Assembly: GCA_004294385.1 (NCBI GenBank)
Contig: REAP01000006.1
Span: 27,546 to 91,545, forward strand
Direction: 5' to 3'
Length of the DNA: 64,000 bases
Source of the DNA: Oscillatoriales cyanobacterium
GTDB lineage: Bacteria; Cyanobacteriota; Cyanobacteriia; Cyanobacteriales; Microcoleaceae
Each line of letters begins with the position of its first letter. The first letter of the stretch is position 1. This document shows positions 36,701 to 44,819 of this stretch, in pieces. The notes under the pieces are model-generated. The model saw nothing but the letters and a program-made list of their open reading frames with translations. It ran no database searches and was not told where the DNA came from. The translations under genes and the position numbers were made by a program.

Positions 36701-36779
36701 CTTCTCGGAGAGTCTGGAGAACACGCTCCAAAGTCACAATTCCTTCGTCTAAATCCTTCCGTCTTTGCTGCTCGTTCAT
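33744..36779 (-). CDS. Multi-GAF sensor protein with C-terminal kinase-like ATPase region
   Basis: 1011 residues. At least three GAF-like modules (about 25-180, 200-355, 365-580) and a possible fourth (about 600-760) are followed by a helical segment and a region resembling a degenerate HATPase (SIKLDLVLWELLSAACRRSE, then LELSVTDGGLFD). The canonical histidine H-box is not evident, so kinase activity is doubtful. About residues 478-540 come from DNA repeats of the CTGAGCACTTCGG type and read as a low-complexity insert (AERSRSAQDKLRRSAQ). No membrane helix. It is divergent from pyrD, with about 120 nt between them. Confidence 0.78.
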   Translation of the reverse strand: MNEQQRRKDLDEGIVTLERVLQTLREDENVDVLLETTLSYLQAEFDWRLIWIGLYDRAGHRLFGKGGMTPNGDQSFLKQRFTLNPGDLLEQVVIQLQPVVIPDLRSENRAGEWRKLAQSFNVQGTILFPLRYKDRCYGVILLGADQWGSSLSSVEKTQLTIVLGGLATALYQIEKDWVRTLTKRPDESLIALISQLRELRSLDQYLQTVVEQTHEFIEPTRTNVYWFERERRYFWRRVSNRQVAPGLGGLKRPASGITVQDLGGFYEALAKEQMVWIGESHSSLKSELTGRLMQQIRARSLLAAPIVLEGELLGFLAVEASEPRIWQEDEKNYLRGVGQLVALTAPLSEMEERIQQAEIDRDLTAGIARAIYSDADWETTLKNTASQLCGRLNCEYFLLLLYEEEQDLFEIVCQNLPRNRRAVPSPLKALELEDLRLLEDSEEAVAIENWEDDGRLGAWREVLTEAGVRSLLAVSTRGKKQPGRRPNDCVYAEPFDGVYAERSRSAQDKLRRSAQGTKREEGEHSNLKSKIQNPKSIEGLLVVGHSATRNWSRSERELVQVVSQQLGLILHQWQQSSELDKYQQFYRGLKSGLAVLQAPQEQYRKQISASSPQILPDLPLRRLEYNFAQHVAQTLSCPLVAVITWNQHQEEASIATVAANPVFALNPEAAISVQTDFLIQQILDAEGVMRYSMGELSLGTKRWLRSPGIGEIMAVALRTAPEHDPMGILLVADAAGRRWSEFSVNLLDQMAAHLAWWRRYLAVESVRGLQRSDLELLNWYKQRRFEEFYRIVGSGVKELGELSQSILQSVKEQKDPLKTLRYQQVLRQIGNALGSAHLVLKQEQWRLQFGLDAVAVGAWLKRSLDRAAPLVKQLEILLEVNRETSVSLPPGQILSVRGDSIKLDLVLWELLSAACRRSEVGGKVEVRYQIVGADLLELSVTDGGLFDRQLIAIFNGVAEPNILVASNFSQPMFQVLLSCQRGVRLMGGNLSMEILDNNLIIARLVLPLASG
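35185..35345. repeat. CTGAGCACTTCGG-type repeat inserted in the GAF gene
   Basis: Contains several CTGAGCACTTCGG and CGTCGAAGGGCTCAGC motifs and a TTTTGGATTTTGGATTTT run. It lies wholly inside the coding frame of the GAF gene without a stop. It is related to the CTGAGCGTAGTCGAAGGG family found between genes. Confidence 0.8.
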
Positions 36780-36901
36780 TTCCCAGCGCCCCTCAAAACT
36801 TTGTCGAATTCACAATAAAAAATTAAAAATAAAATGTACAACACAATCAACTATAGTATGTAGATTATTTTTTATGATTGAATCTATCTAGGATAACTAA
36901 T

Positions 36902-38065
36902 TTGGATATTTATCAATTTGGTCTCCGGCCACTGTTATTTTCGGTATTGAAAGCCGATGCCGAATGGGTACACAACCGTAGCCTGCAAATTCTCGAATTA
37001 GCCGATCGCACCCAGTCTAACCCCGCCACCAGCCGAATTTTAGAGCAATTCCAGCAATCCTTTGGACTGCAAGATTCCCGACTCGAACAATCACTTTGGG
37101 GACTCAACTTCAAAAACCCTGTCGGCTTAGCCGCCGGATTTGACAAAAACGGCGTCGCTGCTGGCATTTGGACAAAGTTTGGCTTTGGTTTTGCTGAACT
37201 AGGTACTGTCACTTGGCAACCACAGCCCGGAAACCCCCAGCCTCGCTTGTTTCGATTGACAGACGACAGTGCAGCCCTCAATCGCATGGGATTTAACAAT
37301 CAAGGAGCTCAGGCAATGGCGGCCCGCTTTCAGGCTGCACACAACAGAGGAAAATTAGACAACTCATACCCCACCTCGGACTCCCCATTTCCCTTGGGAA
37401 TTAACCTCGGTAAATCTAAGGTAACACCCTTAGAGCAGGCATCAACCGACTATTTGGAGAGTTTTCAGCTTCTTCAGGATTGGGGCGACTATTTTGTAGT
37501 CAATGTTTCTTCCCCAAATACTCCAGGATTGCGATCGCTCCAAGATGCCGCTCAGCTAAGCACAATTTTGGACATTGTGCAACAAAAAAATCAGGGAATT
37601 AAACCAATTTTAGTCAAGATTGCCCCGGATTTGGAATGGGAGGCGATCGCATCCATCCTCGACTTAGCAAAAACCTACCAACTAGCAGGAATTATCGCCA
37701 CAAACACCACCATCCGCCGCGACGGATTGAAAACACAAATATTACCAGAAACCGGCAAACCAATCACCGAAGAAGCCGGCGGCATTAGTGGCCTTCCCGT
37801 GCAGCAACGTTCAACAGAAGTAATCCGATTTATCTGGCAACAAACTGAAGGGAAATTACCCATAATTGGTGTCGGTGGCATTTTTACCGCCGACGACGCT
37901 TGGGAAAAAATTGCCGCCGGTGCAACTCTAATTCAAGTCTACACCGGTTGGGTTTATGAAGGCCCTTGGATGGTGCGCCGCATTCTCCAAGGATTGCTCA
38001 ACAAATTAGAAGAAAACGGATTTAATTCAATTTCTGAAGCCGTTGGTTCTGGAAATATCGAATAA
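36902..38065 (+). CDS. pyrD: Quinone-dependent dihydroorotate dehydrogenase
   Basis: Class 2 enzyme of pyrimidine synthesis, oxidising dihydroorotate to orotate with quinone at the membrane. Signature segments are clear: [12 protein letters not shown] core with [46 protein letters not shown] (catalytic Ser), [16 protein letters not shown] and [19 protein letters not shown]. No in-frame ATG is near; I choose TTG at 36902 ([10 protein letters not shown], the usual N-terminus), preceded by AGGA with 8-nt spacing. Another TTG at 36878 would add 8 residues. The protein would be 387 residues. Confidence 0.93.
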   Translation: MDIYQFGLRPLLFSVLKADAEWVHNRSLQILELADRTQSNPATSRILEQFQQSFGLQDSRLEQSLWGLNFKNPVGLAAGFDKNGVAAGIWTKFGFGFAELGTVTWQPQPGNPQPRLFRLTDDSAALNRMGFNNQGAQAMAARFQAAHNRGKLDNSYPTSDSPFPLGINLGKSKVTPLEQASTDYLESFQLLQDWGDYFVVNVSSPNTPGLRSLQDAAQLSTILDIVQQKNQGIKPILVKIAPDLEWEAIASILDLAKTYQLAGIIATNTTIRRDGLKTQILPETGKPITEEAGGISGLPVQQRSTEVIRFIWQQTEGKLPIIGVGGIFTADDAWEKIAAGATLIQVYTGWVYEGPWMVRRILQGLLNKLEENGFNSISEAVGSGNIE

Positions 38066-38150
38066 ATTTTATTTGATTGAGATTAAAAAAAATCGCCTTT
38101 TTTTTGAGGGTTAAACGCTTGACTTTTCCCAGCCGATAGAGTACAATCTA

Positions 38151-38200
38151 ATAATGGGAGTGGTGACTAAAATAATTATTTTAGTCACCACTCCCATTAT
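38151..38200. repeat. Perfect 50-nt palindrome without spacer
   Basis: Two 25-nt arms, beginning ATAATGGGAGTGGTGACTAA, are exact reverse complements and meet with no loop. It lies between the convergent pyrD and pabB genes. It could be a bidirectional terminator or a minimal mobile repeat. The rest of the 267-nt gap shows no gene. Confidence 0.95.
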
Positions 38201-38332
38201 CTAAAATATACCACGGCTAATCCATCCTTGTCAATAGATAATCCCTTTTATTTAGGGCCGAACAACTATAATTTCATCAGCGTTCATCCGTGTCCATCCG
38301 CTGACATCTGCGGTAAAAAACTCCCAATCTAA

Positions 38333-39784
38333 CTATAATAGCTTTGCCAATTGCAAAGCACTAATTTGAGCTTGCGCCTTCTGAAGCGACTCCAGCCATT
38401 CCCTTTCAGGATCGCTATCAGCCACAATACCCGCACCCACCTGTCCCCAAACAATTCCCCCCGAACTACCATCACTTTTTTTCGCATATAAAAGAGTGCG
38501 AATCAAAATATTTAAATCCAAATTTCCCCGCCAGTCCAAATAACCACAGGAACCATAAAACAAACTACGTTTCACCGGTTCCAACTCTTCAATAATTTCC
38601 AGACAACGCACCTTCGGACAACCCGTAATCGTACCCCCCGGAAATACTGCTCGAATTAAGTCGATCGCATCACAATCTGTTCTTAATGTACCAATCACAT
38701 TACTAACCAGGTGCATCACATGACTATAGCGCTCAACCGTCAGAAACTCATTAACTTGTACAGACCCCCATTCACACACTCTCCCGATATCATTACGCTC
38801 TAAATCCACAAGCATAATATGTTCCGCTATTTCCTTAACATTCTCCACTAAATCCTGTGCTAACTGGTCATCTTGAATAGAAGTTAAACCCCGTGGGCGC
38901 GTTCCTGCGATCGGTCGAGTATCAACTTTATTACCGGATAATTGTACCAGTCTTTCTGGCGAACAACTAACGATATCACCCCAGGGAGTTTGCCAATAAC
39001 TCGCAAAAGGAGAAGGATTAATCTGCTGTAAAGCCCGATAAATTGACCAACTATCACAATCCGTACTAGCTTCAAACCTTACAGACAAATTAGCTTGAAA
39101 AATATCACCAGCATAAATATATTTCTGAGCTTTTTCTACTATTTTCTGATATTCATTTTGAGATAGTCCTAAGTTATAATTGCCAGCATTATTTTGATAT
39201 TTTTCACATAAATTTCTGTATATAATTTCTTCTTTTATTTGCTCTATGTGATGCTGCATAACATCAAGTTCCAAATTTTCACTCGCCGCCAACCAGAGAC
39301 TTTGCTCTTGATGATCTAAGACAGCAAAAGATGCTGGTTCATACCAACAACTAACCGGAAAAGGCAGCGGATCGGTATTAATTTTGGGTAGTTGCTCAAT
39401 TTCCCATGCTAAATCATAACCAAGCCATCCCAACCAACCCCCAGTAAAAGGAATCGACAGTGGCACATTCAATTCTAAATTTTGCTTTTGATTGTGGAGA
39501 AGAGTTCGTAAAAAAGGTAAAATTTCACCTACAGGTGGTGTCCATAGTTGAGATTCACCATCAATTATCCGGGGAGAACCCGCACAAATAGAATATCGTG
39601 TTAAGTTAGTAGCAGATGCAACTGGACTTTCTAGCAAAACAGCCATATCTTGAGGGCTATAACCAGAAATTGAGGCTGGTCTGTCAGAGGTTTTACTGAG
39701 AAACAAAGCTTGAAAAATCTCCGAACCACTATGTTGACGTAGAGGAAGCTTTCGCCAATGCCAAGTTTGTCTTGGTGCTTTCAT
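38333..39784 (-). CDS. pabB: Aminodeoxychorismate synthase component I (PabB-like)
   Basis: 483-residue chorismate-binding enzyme of the TrpE/PabB superfamily that aminates chorismate. The core motifs are GDIFQANLSVRFEA, DTRPIAGTRPRG, HIMLVDLERNDIGRV, SHVMHLVSNVIG and AVFPGGTITGCPK. Its partner gene pabC follows on the same strand and points to p-aminobenzoate (folate) synthesis. The motif has Ala in PIAGT; E. coli PabB has Lys there (PIKGT), a residue that forms a covalent intermediate, while TrpE has Ala. It may belong to a Lys-independent PabB class or have TrpE-like activity. Confidence 0.82.
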   Translation of the reverse strand: MKAPRQTWHWRKLPLRQHSGSEIFQALFLSKTSDRPASISGYSPQDMAVLLESPVASATNLTRYSICAGSPRIIDGESQLWTPPVGEILPFLRTLLHNQKQNLELNVPLSIPFTGGWLGWLGYDLAWEIEQLPKINTDPLPFPVSCWYEPASFAVLDHQEQSLWLAASENLELDVMQHHIEQIKEEIIYRNLCEKYQNNAGNYNLGLSQNEYQKIVEKAQKYIYAGDIFQANLSVRFEASTDCDSWSIYRALQQINPSPFASYWQTPWGDIVSCSPERLVQLSGNKVDTRPIAGTRPRGLTSIQDDQLAQDLVENVKEIAEHIMLVDLERNDIGRVCEWGSVQVNEFLTVERYSHVMHLVSNVIGTLRTDCDAIDLIRAVFPGGTITGCPKVRCLEIIEELEPVKRSLFYGSCGYLDWRGNLDLNILIRTLLYAKKSDGSSGGIVWGQVGAGIVADSDPEREWLESLQKAQAQISALQLAKLL

Positions 39785-39906
39785 AATTGTGCTACTATAA
39801 TGTTATTGATCGGCGTAGTTCTGAGATACTTCGCTTCACTCAAGTATGACATCTTGGCTTTGCGTAAGTCCTAAGTTTGTTAATTCTAAAATCCCAAATC
39901 CAAAAT

Positions 39907-40575
39907 CTAAAATTGATTAACTTTCCACACATCTTGATTTAGCTGTTTTTCAAGCCTAATCCAACCCCGAACAGAGTTAATCAAAAATAGAGTTTGGGTA
40001 TTGCGTAAATCCTGTAAGGTAATCAACTCTTCTCGGATTTTTCCAGATGCTATCAGTTGAGCCCTGAATGTCCCTGGTAATAAACCACATTTGACAGGAG
40101 GTGTGATTAAGCCTGTGGGAGTGTCGATCACAATATTCGCGATCGTTGATTCAGTCATCTCTTCTTTTTCATTCCATAGCAAAACATCCTGATGTTCTGG
40201 TTGTGACTCCAAAGCCATTGTATAGGGTAATCGGTAAGTTGTCTTATGGTACAAAAATGGGATTTGAGAATCGATCGCTTTCCTGGCAATTCCCACAGAT
40301 GCACCAATTTTCAAGATACCATTATCTAGTGTCTGAGCTTGTAAAGTTAGTCTGCCATCACCAGATACTGTTAATCGTACTTTTTGGGCGATCGCACCGA
40401 AAGTCATCCTTAATGCTTCTAGAGCTTCGCAGACCTCTGTTAATGATAGGGGAAAATTAAAATAATCAGCCGATCGCTCTAATCTTTGAAGATGTTGATC
40501 CAACACAAAATAGCCATTGTTGGGTTCCCACAACAGTGATTCCAGCAATTCAAATTTTGGCGTTTCTTGAACCAT
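39907..40575 (-). CDS. pabC: Class IV aminotransferase, 4-amino-4-deoxychorismate lyase-like
   Basis: 222 residues, shorter than typical class IV PLP enzymes (~270) but with the fold's markers: LLWEPNNGYFVLDQHLQRLERSA at the N-terminus, a Lys in PFLYHKTTYR that fits the PLP lysine, and EMTESTIANIVIDTPTGLITPP followed by GLLPGTFRAQLI. Acts after PabB to release p-aminobenzoate and pyruvate. It is upstream of pabB on the minus strand, with 122 nt between them. It is adjacent to the tRNA-Leu relic on the other side. Confidence 0.85.
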   Translation of the reverse strand: MVQETPKFELLESLLWEPNNGYFVLDQHLQRLERSADYFNFPLSLTEVCEALEALRMTFGAIAQKVRLTVSGDGRLTLQAQTLDNGILKIGASVGIARKAIDSQIPFLYHKTTYRLPYTMALESQPEHQDVLLWNEKEEMTESTIANIVIDTPTGLITPPVKCGLLPGTFRAQLIASGKIREELITLQDLRNTQTLFLINSVRGWIRLEKQLNQDVWKVNQF

Positions 40576-40626
40576 GCTAAAAAGAAAGGGAGTTTAAACC
40601 CCACTTTTTGATTGAAATAAATTGAG

Positions 40627-40749
40627 ATGGGAGAATTTCCAGAGGCTGCTGACTGGCTCAACAGACTCAAAGCTCAGCGCAAAAAATCTAGGGCTGATTT
40701 GGGGGATATGGAAGTAGTTTTGGAAATACTCAGCTACCCAGAAGAATAG
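40627..40749 (+). pseudogene. Fragment homologous to the 23538-23960 relic gene
   Basis: 41 codons, MGEFPEAADWLNRLKAQRKK...VLEILSYPEE and stop, preceded by an in-frame TAA 9 nt before the ATG. It matches the C-terminal tail of the broken gene near tRNA-Gly (FPEAADLLNQLKAQRKKS). The rest of the gene is absent. It lies between pabC and tRNA-Leu. Confidence 0.65.
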
Positions 40750-40833
40750 GACTGAGCGAAAGACGAGCGGAAAACAGAAATCTTGGTGAGTCAATAAATC
40801 TGAAACTATTAACTCGCAAAGCATGGAAAAGTA

Positions 40834-40918
40834 TGGGGGTGGAGGGACTTGAACCCACACGACCTTTTCGGGTCAACGGATTTTAAGTCCGTAGCGTCTA
40901 CCATTCCGCCACACCCCC
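40834..40918 (-). tRNA. tRNA-Leu(TAA), intronless
   Basis: An 85-nt class II tRNA: acceptor GGGGGTG/CACCCCC, anticodon stem ACGGA/TCCGT with loop CTTAAAA (anticodon TAA), long variable arm (TGACCCGAAAAGGTCG), T-loop TTCAAGT, discriminator A. Many cyanobacteria interrupt this anticodon loop with a group I intron; here the gene is continuous. The T-stem as read is GTGGG/CCCTC, with one U-U mismatch. Confidence 0.93.
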
Positions 40919-41128
40919 TCGTTTAAGTTACTGTAGCAGGACTATGCTGCAACAGGCAACTACAACTTTACATAGTACAACCAAAATCCCTATTTACGCA
41001 ACCCCTAATTGAAACTTTCTCAAAAACCGCGCTGAATCCCCCCAAGCGGTACAATAATTATGCAGTGCGAGATCGGCGATCGCGCCCATTGCACTGATCG
41101 CGTGTAATTATTCCCCTAAAGCAAATCT

Positions 41129-41344
41129 ATGTATATTACTCTACTGCTGTACGCCGTCTTGGCGGGAGCTTATCTCCTGGTAGTACCCGCAGCGACCTAC
41201 GCATACCTCAACAGCCGTTGGTACATCGCTAGCTCTTTTGAGCGCGCGTTCATGTACTTCTTGATGTTCTTCTTCTTCCCAGGTATGTTTCTCCTAGCTC
41301 CTTTTTTAAATTTTCGCCCCAAACGGCGGCAGATAGAAGCCTAA
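41129..41344 (+). CDS. ndhL: NAD(P)H-quinone oxidoreductase subunit L
   Basis: A 71-residue membrane subunit of the photosynthetic NDH-1 complex in thylakoids. Two transmembrane helices are visible (about residues 3-27 and 40-62), with [21 protein letters not shown] between them, characteristic of NdhL. The ATG is at 41129. The stop codon abuts the next gene (TAAATG), and trpA follows, an order conserved in cyanobacteria. Confidence 0.95.
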   Translation: MYITLLLYAVLAGAYLLVVPAATYAYLNSRWYIASSFERAFMYFLMFFFFPGMFLLAPFLNFRPKRRQIEA

Positions 41345-41650
41345 ATGCGACGTATAGACGTAATTGGAATCACTTTTGGTGTCTTTGTCGCTGGTGGGTT
41401 GGCCTACTTGTTGCTACAATTCGCCGGACTCGACAGCATAAATGCAGGTATCTGGAGTCAATTATTGTTGGTCGCCGGCTTGATTGGTTGGCTGGCGACC
41501 TATTTATTTCGAGCAGTCACTCAAGGTATGACCTATAGTCAGCAACTGAAAGACTACAAAGAAGCAGTCTTGCAGAAACAGCTTGATGAACTGACTCCTG
41601 AAGAATTGGCAAGAATTCAAGCCGAAATTGAACAGGAAAAAAATAATTAG
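41345..41650 (+). CDS. DUF3007 family protein
   Basis: 101 residues with two transmembrane helices (about 5-26 and 37-58) and a charged, helical C-terminal tail ([21 protein letters not shown]). It starts directly at the end of ndhL and is almost certainly co-transcribed. DUF3007 proteins are conserved in cyanobacteria and chloroplast-bearing lineages next to or near ndhL; a thylakoid role is likely, but the molecular function is not known to me. Confidence 0.88.
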   Translation: MRRIDVIGITFGVFVAGGLAYLLLQFAGLDSINAGIWSQLLLVAGLIGWLATYLFRAVTQGMTYSQQLKDYKEAVLQKQLDELTPEELARIQAEIEQEKNN

Positions 41651-41930
41651 TGATTGGGAATTAGTGATTGGGAATTGGGCATTGGGAATTGGGAATTGGG
41701 AATTGGGAATTGGGAATTGGGAATTGGGAATTGGGAATTGGGAATTGGAACCAAAAAAACAACTAACAACTAACAACTAACAACTAACAACTAACAACTA
41801 ACAACTAACAACTAACAACTAACCACCAACCACCAACCAATAACAACGGACTAATAACAATGGACTAATGACTACTGACTACCGACTAATGACTAATGAC
41901 CACTGACTAATGACTAATGACTAATAACTA
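41651..41930. repeat. GGGAATT tract followed by AACTAAC and GACTAAT heptamers
   Basis: The complete gap between the DUF3007 gene and trpA consists of three heptamer families in succession: GGGAATT to 41748, AACTAAC to about 41830, then GACTAAT/GACTACT variants up to the trpA start codon. No ribosome-binding site for trpA is visible. Confidence 0.92.
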
Positions 41931-42728
41931 ATGACTATTTCTAATTGCTTTGAAAGCCTGCGCCAAAAAAATCAGTGTGCTTTAATCCCTTTCATTACTG
42001 CTGGCGACCCCGACCTGGAGACAACAGCGAAAGCGCTGCAAGTTTTGGATGACAACGGTGCTGATGCGATCGAACTTGGTGTTCCCTATTCCGATCCGCT
42101 GGCTGACGGACCAGTGATTCAAGCCGCTGCTACCAGAGCTTTGCAGCGAGGAACCCGATTGGATGCGGTGCTGGAAATGGTAGCGAAAGTTAGTCCTAAT
42201 TTGCGATCGCCCATTATTCTGTTCACTTACTATAACCCGATTTTGTACCGAGGTATAGAAACTTTCTTGCAACAAATCAAAAGTGCCGGAGTCCAGGGAT
42301 TAGTTGTACCAGACTTGCCTTTAGAAGAAGCTGAAAGTCTGATTAAACCTGCCAATAAATTAGGAATTGAGCTAACATTATTAGTTGCTCCCACAAGTCC
42401 AAAAAGTCGGATAGAAGCTATTGCTCTCCAGTCTCAAGGATTTATTTACCTAGTCAGCGTCACCGGCGTTACAGGAGTGCGTGATGGATTAGACAAGCGA
42501 GTCAAAGATTTGCTCCAAGAACTTCGCAGCGTCACCGAAAAACCCATCGGCATCGGTTTTGGGATCTCGACACCCGAACACGCTCGTCAAGTGAAAGAAT
42601 GGGGTGCAGATGCTGCGATTGTGGGCAGTGCTTTTGTCAGACGCTTAGCTGAAGGTACTCCCGAAGAGGGTTTAGAATCTATCGGCAAATTCTGCAAGAG
42701 TCTAAAAGCAGCAATTCAAAATACTTAG
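41931..42728 (+). CDS. trpA: Tryptophan synthase alpha subunit
   Basis: 265 residues, normal length. It cleaves indole-3-glycerol phosphate to indole, which is channelled to Trp[17 protein letters not shown] and [28 protein letters not shown] include the catalytic Glu49 equivalent and Asp60 equivalent. [15 protein letters not shown] and [12 protein letters not shown] follow, and the phosphate-binding GFGIS and AAIVGSAFV are near the C-terminus. TrpB is not in the window. The ATG at 41931 is embedded at the end of a heptamer tract. Confidence 0.96.
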   Translation: MTISNCFESLRQKNQCALIPFITAGDPDLETTAKALQVLDDNGADAIELGVPYSDPLADGPVIQAAATRALQRGTRLDAVLEMVAKVSPNLRSPIILFTYYNPILYRGIETFLQQIKSAGVQGLVVPDLPLEEAESLIKPANKLGIELTLLVAPTSPKSRIEAIALQSQGFIYLVSVTGVTGVRDGLDKRVKDLLQELRSVTEKPIGIGFGISTPEHARQVKEWGADAAIVGSAFVRRLAEGTPEEGLESIGKFCKSLKAAIQNT

Positions 42729-42828
42729 CAGCGGTGCAGATACTTTCTACCATTAGATAGATGCGTCGGCGCGATCGCTCTTGCCATAATTGCCGTCAAA
42801 GACATTGTTGTACTTGAGATAAAAAGCT

Positions 42829-42867
42829 TTCTTCCTTTAGGTTTCCGACCTGAAGGAAGGTTTTTTT
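42829..42867 (+). terminator. Strong rho-independent terminator downstream of trpA
   Basis: CTTCCTTTAGGT (42831-42842) pairs with ACCTGAAGGAAG (42848-42859) around a 5-nt loop, with one G-U pair, followed by a run of T. It is about 100 nt past the trpA stop. Confidence 0.92.
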
Positions 42868-42900
42868 GGGATAAGTACACTGCGCGATCGATAAATCCCT

Positions 42901-42929
42901 GTAGGGACACGGCAATGCCGTGTCCCTAC
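42901..42929. repeat. GTAGGGACACGGCA palindrome, copy 1
   Basis: A 29-nt near-perfect palindrome with 14-bp arms starting GTAGGGACACGGCA around one central base. Further members are at 50601-50621 and 60918-60946, and truncated forms at 9032 and 50639. The rest of the 365-nt gap up to 43093 contains the terminator and no gene. Confidence 0.92.
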
Positions 42930-43093
42930 ACTTCAAAAACGCTATAAATTGAAAAATGTAACTTGAGATAGATAAAAAACTGAGATTTATATTCGTATGC
43001 TTAGTGAGGGTTGAAATTCCAGATTTTGTAATGCTAGCCATTTACAAAACCACTAGGAATTTGAGCATCTCACAATAGAAAGGAGCATTTTTT

Positions 43094-43798
43094 ATGAACA
43101 GAGTAACTGCATTTATCAAAAAAATTAGACTGGGACAGCTTTTAACAGTGTTTCTAGCTGGAATTTTAGTGTTCGTTAGCACTGCTTGTAGTGGCACTGA
43201 TGTGATGGCAGGAAAGACTTCTGACCAAATTAGAGAAGAAGTCCCTTCCGAGGCTGTAACTTCGGTGTACAAAGGTGGGCAGAACCAATATAGTGATGTC
43301 GATCCCAGAAACCCAAACATGACACAAACAGAAGCAAAAGCAAAGATGCTGAAGGATGAAGCACAGCGCCGGATTGATACCAAGGCTAGCAGCAATGTGG
43401 GTGAAAATGTCAGGCGGGTAGCGGATCAAGGGCCTGATAAACTCAAGCAAGCTGGCGATAAATTGAATGAAGATGTTCGCGCAGCAAAGCAGAATTTTGA
43501 TGAGTTTGGTAAAAATACCCAAAAAGGTATAGCTAATGTTAAAGAAAATACTCGCGAAGGCTTGAAGGGAGCAAAAGAAGTTGTTAAAGAGGCTACTGAG
43601 GGGGCAAAAGACAGAGTAGCAGATGGTAATGATGCGCTGAAAGATAAGGTTAAACAAGGCAAGGAAAATGTCAAAGATGCTTTCCAAGCCGTGAAGTCTA
43701 ACGTTGATGATGTCTCGGACAAGGTTAGCTCTAAAGTGAACCGAGATATTGATAGAACTCAGCGGGCGGCAGAAAGAGCAGTTGATGCGATCGACTAA
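43094..43798 (+). CDS. LEA/apolipoprotein-like lipoprotein (probably DUF6658)
   Basis: 234 residues. A basic signal sequence with hydrophobic core (LLTVFLAGILVFVSTACSG) gives a lipobox STAC with Cys33, so the protein is probably lipid-anchored. From about residue 85 on it is highly charged and repetitive, in 11-residue-like amphipathic units (KENTREGLKGAKEVVKEA, DALKDKVKQGKENVKDAF), like late-embryogenesis-abundant or apolipoprotein helices. GAAAGGAG precedes the ATG at 43094. A role in membrane or desiccation protection is suggested by composition only. Confidence 0.75.
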   Translation: MNRVTAFIKKIRLGQLLTVFLAGILVFVSTACSGTDVMAGKTSDQIREEVPSEAVTSVYKGGQNQYSDVDPRNPNMTQTEAKAKMLKDEAQRRIDTKASSNVGENVRRVADQGPDKLKQAGDKLNEDVRAAKQNFDEFGKNTQKGIANVKENTREGLKGAKEVVKEATEGAKDRVADGNDALKDKVKQGKENVKDAFQAVKSNVDDVSDKVSSKVNRDIDRTQRAAERAVDAID

Positions 43799-43840
43799 TC
43801 ATATCAATTCTGGACACCGGAGTTGATATTACCGACAGTC

Positions 43841-43863
43841 AGGAAACGGCAATGCCGTTTCCT
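43841..43863. terminator. Palindrome between convergent genes
   Basis: AGGAAACGGCA and TGCCGTTTCCT are perfect arms around one base. It lies between the lipoprotein gene and the convergent RTX-DUF192 gene, and resembles the GTAGGGACACGGCA repeat family. It is possibly a bidirectional terminator derived from that repeat. Confidence 0.5.
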
Positions 43864-43876
43864 TAGCGTTTTACGT

Positions 43877-44812
43877 TTAATTAGATGATAAATTGGGAAT
43901 ACGATCGCCTACTTTCAACCCTAATTCCGCCGCCCTTCCTCCTCGGAGTTCCATCACTCCATCAACAGGAACATCCGGGCCGTAGTTAGGGCAGTTTTCA
44001 GTTAAACAGGGCGGTACATTCGGAATTATTGCCTGCACTACGCCTTCCCGCAGAAAAATCATATCGAGTTCAATCAATACATTCCTCATCCAAAAACGCA
44101 CATTTCGTGCGGGTTCGATGGGGAACAACATCCCTCTGTCATCCGGCAATTCTGTGCGAAACATCAGACCAATTTGTTGTTCTTGGGGAGTCAGGGCTAC
44201 TTCCAATCCCAGAGGCTGAGCGCCTATGATAGTATTCACAGAAATTGGCAAAAGCTGACCCGCATCTATCCCACCAAACAGCGATATAAAGTTGGATTGT
44301 GATAAATTAGTGATTCCTGAAAAAATTCCTAAATATTTGCCTGTATTTTTATCTTTCATCACAGTTTGGTTATCTGAAACAGAGATATCCAAGTCGCTAA
44401 ACTTCATACCATTTATCAAGACAATTTTATCATTTCCGTTGCCGAAATCTGTAATTAAATCGGCTTCGGCAATACTCGATGCAGCAACGGTTTGTTCAAT
44501 CACAAATAAGTCATCGCCCGCACCACCTGTCAAGATATCTTTGCCTTCTGCGCCGATTAGCAAATCTTGACCCCGATCGCCATTAATGACATCATCTCCT
44601 TGTCCTCCATAGATTGTATCGCTTCCCTGGCCTCCAGCGAGGGTGTCAGCGCCTTCATTTCCGGCGAGCAAATCGTCTCCTTGTCCTCCAAAAATCAGGT
44701 CATTTCCCCCCAAACCTTGAATCGTGTCATTACCCGCAAATCCTCTAATTAAATCGGCGTTTGGACTTCCTAGGAGAAAATCAAAGCCGAAACTACCGTC
44801 AATGTTAGCCAT
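43877..44812 (-). CDS. RTX calcium-binding repeats fused to a DUF192 domain
   Basis: 311 residues from the ATG at 44812 (MANIDGSFGFDF); an open frame to 44866 overlaps nadE and is rejected. Residues about 15-110 are nonapeptide RTX repeats (GGNDLIFGGQGDD, GGQGSDTIYGGQGDD). Residues about 195-311 form a DUF192 domain: LEVALTPQEQQIGLMFRTEL, RNVRFWMRNVLIELDMIFL, ending VMELRGGRAAELGLKVGD. DUF192 usually occurs alone as a small exported protein, so the fusion is unusual. It begins 7 nt after the nadE stop and could be co-transcribed with the NAD cluster. Confidence 0.85.
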   Translation of the reverse strand: MANIDGSFGFDFLLGSPNADLIRGFAGNDTIQGLGGNDLIFGGQGDDLLAGNEGADTLAGGQGSDTIYGGQGDDVINGDRGQDLLIGAEGKDILTGGAGDDLFVIEQTVAASSIAEADLITDFGNGNDKIVLINGMKFSDLDISVSDNQTVMKDKNTGKYLGIFSGITNLSQSNFISLFGGIDAGQLLPISVNTIIGAQPLGLEVALTPQEQQIGLMFRTELPDDRGMLFPIEPARNVRFWMRNVLIELDMIFLREGVVQAIIPNVPPCLTENCPNYGPDVPVDGVMELRGGRAAELGLKVGDRIPNLSSN

Positions 44813-44819
44813 TTTGTAT

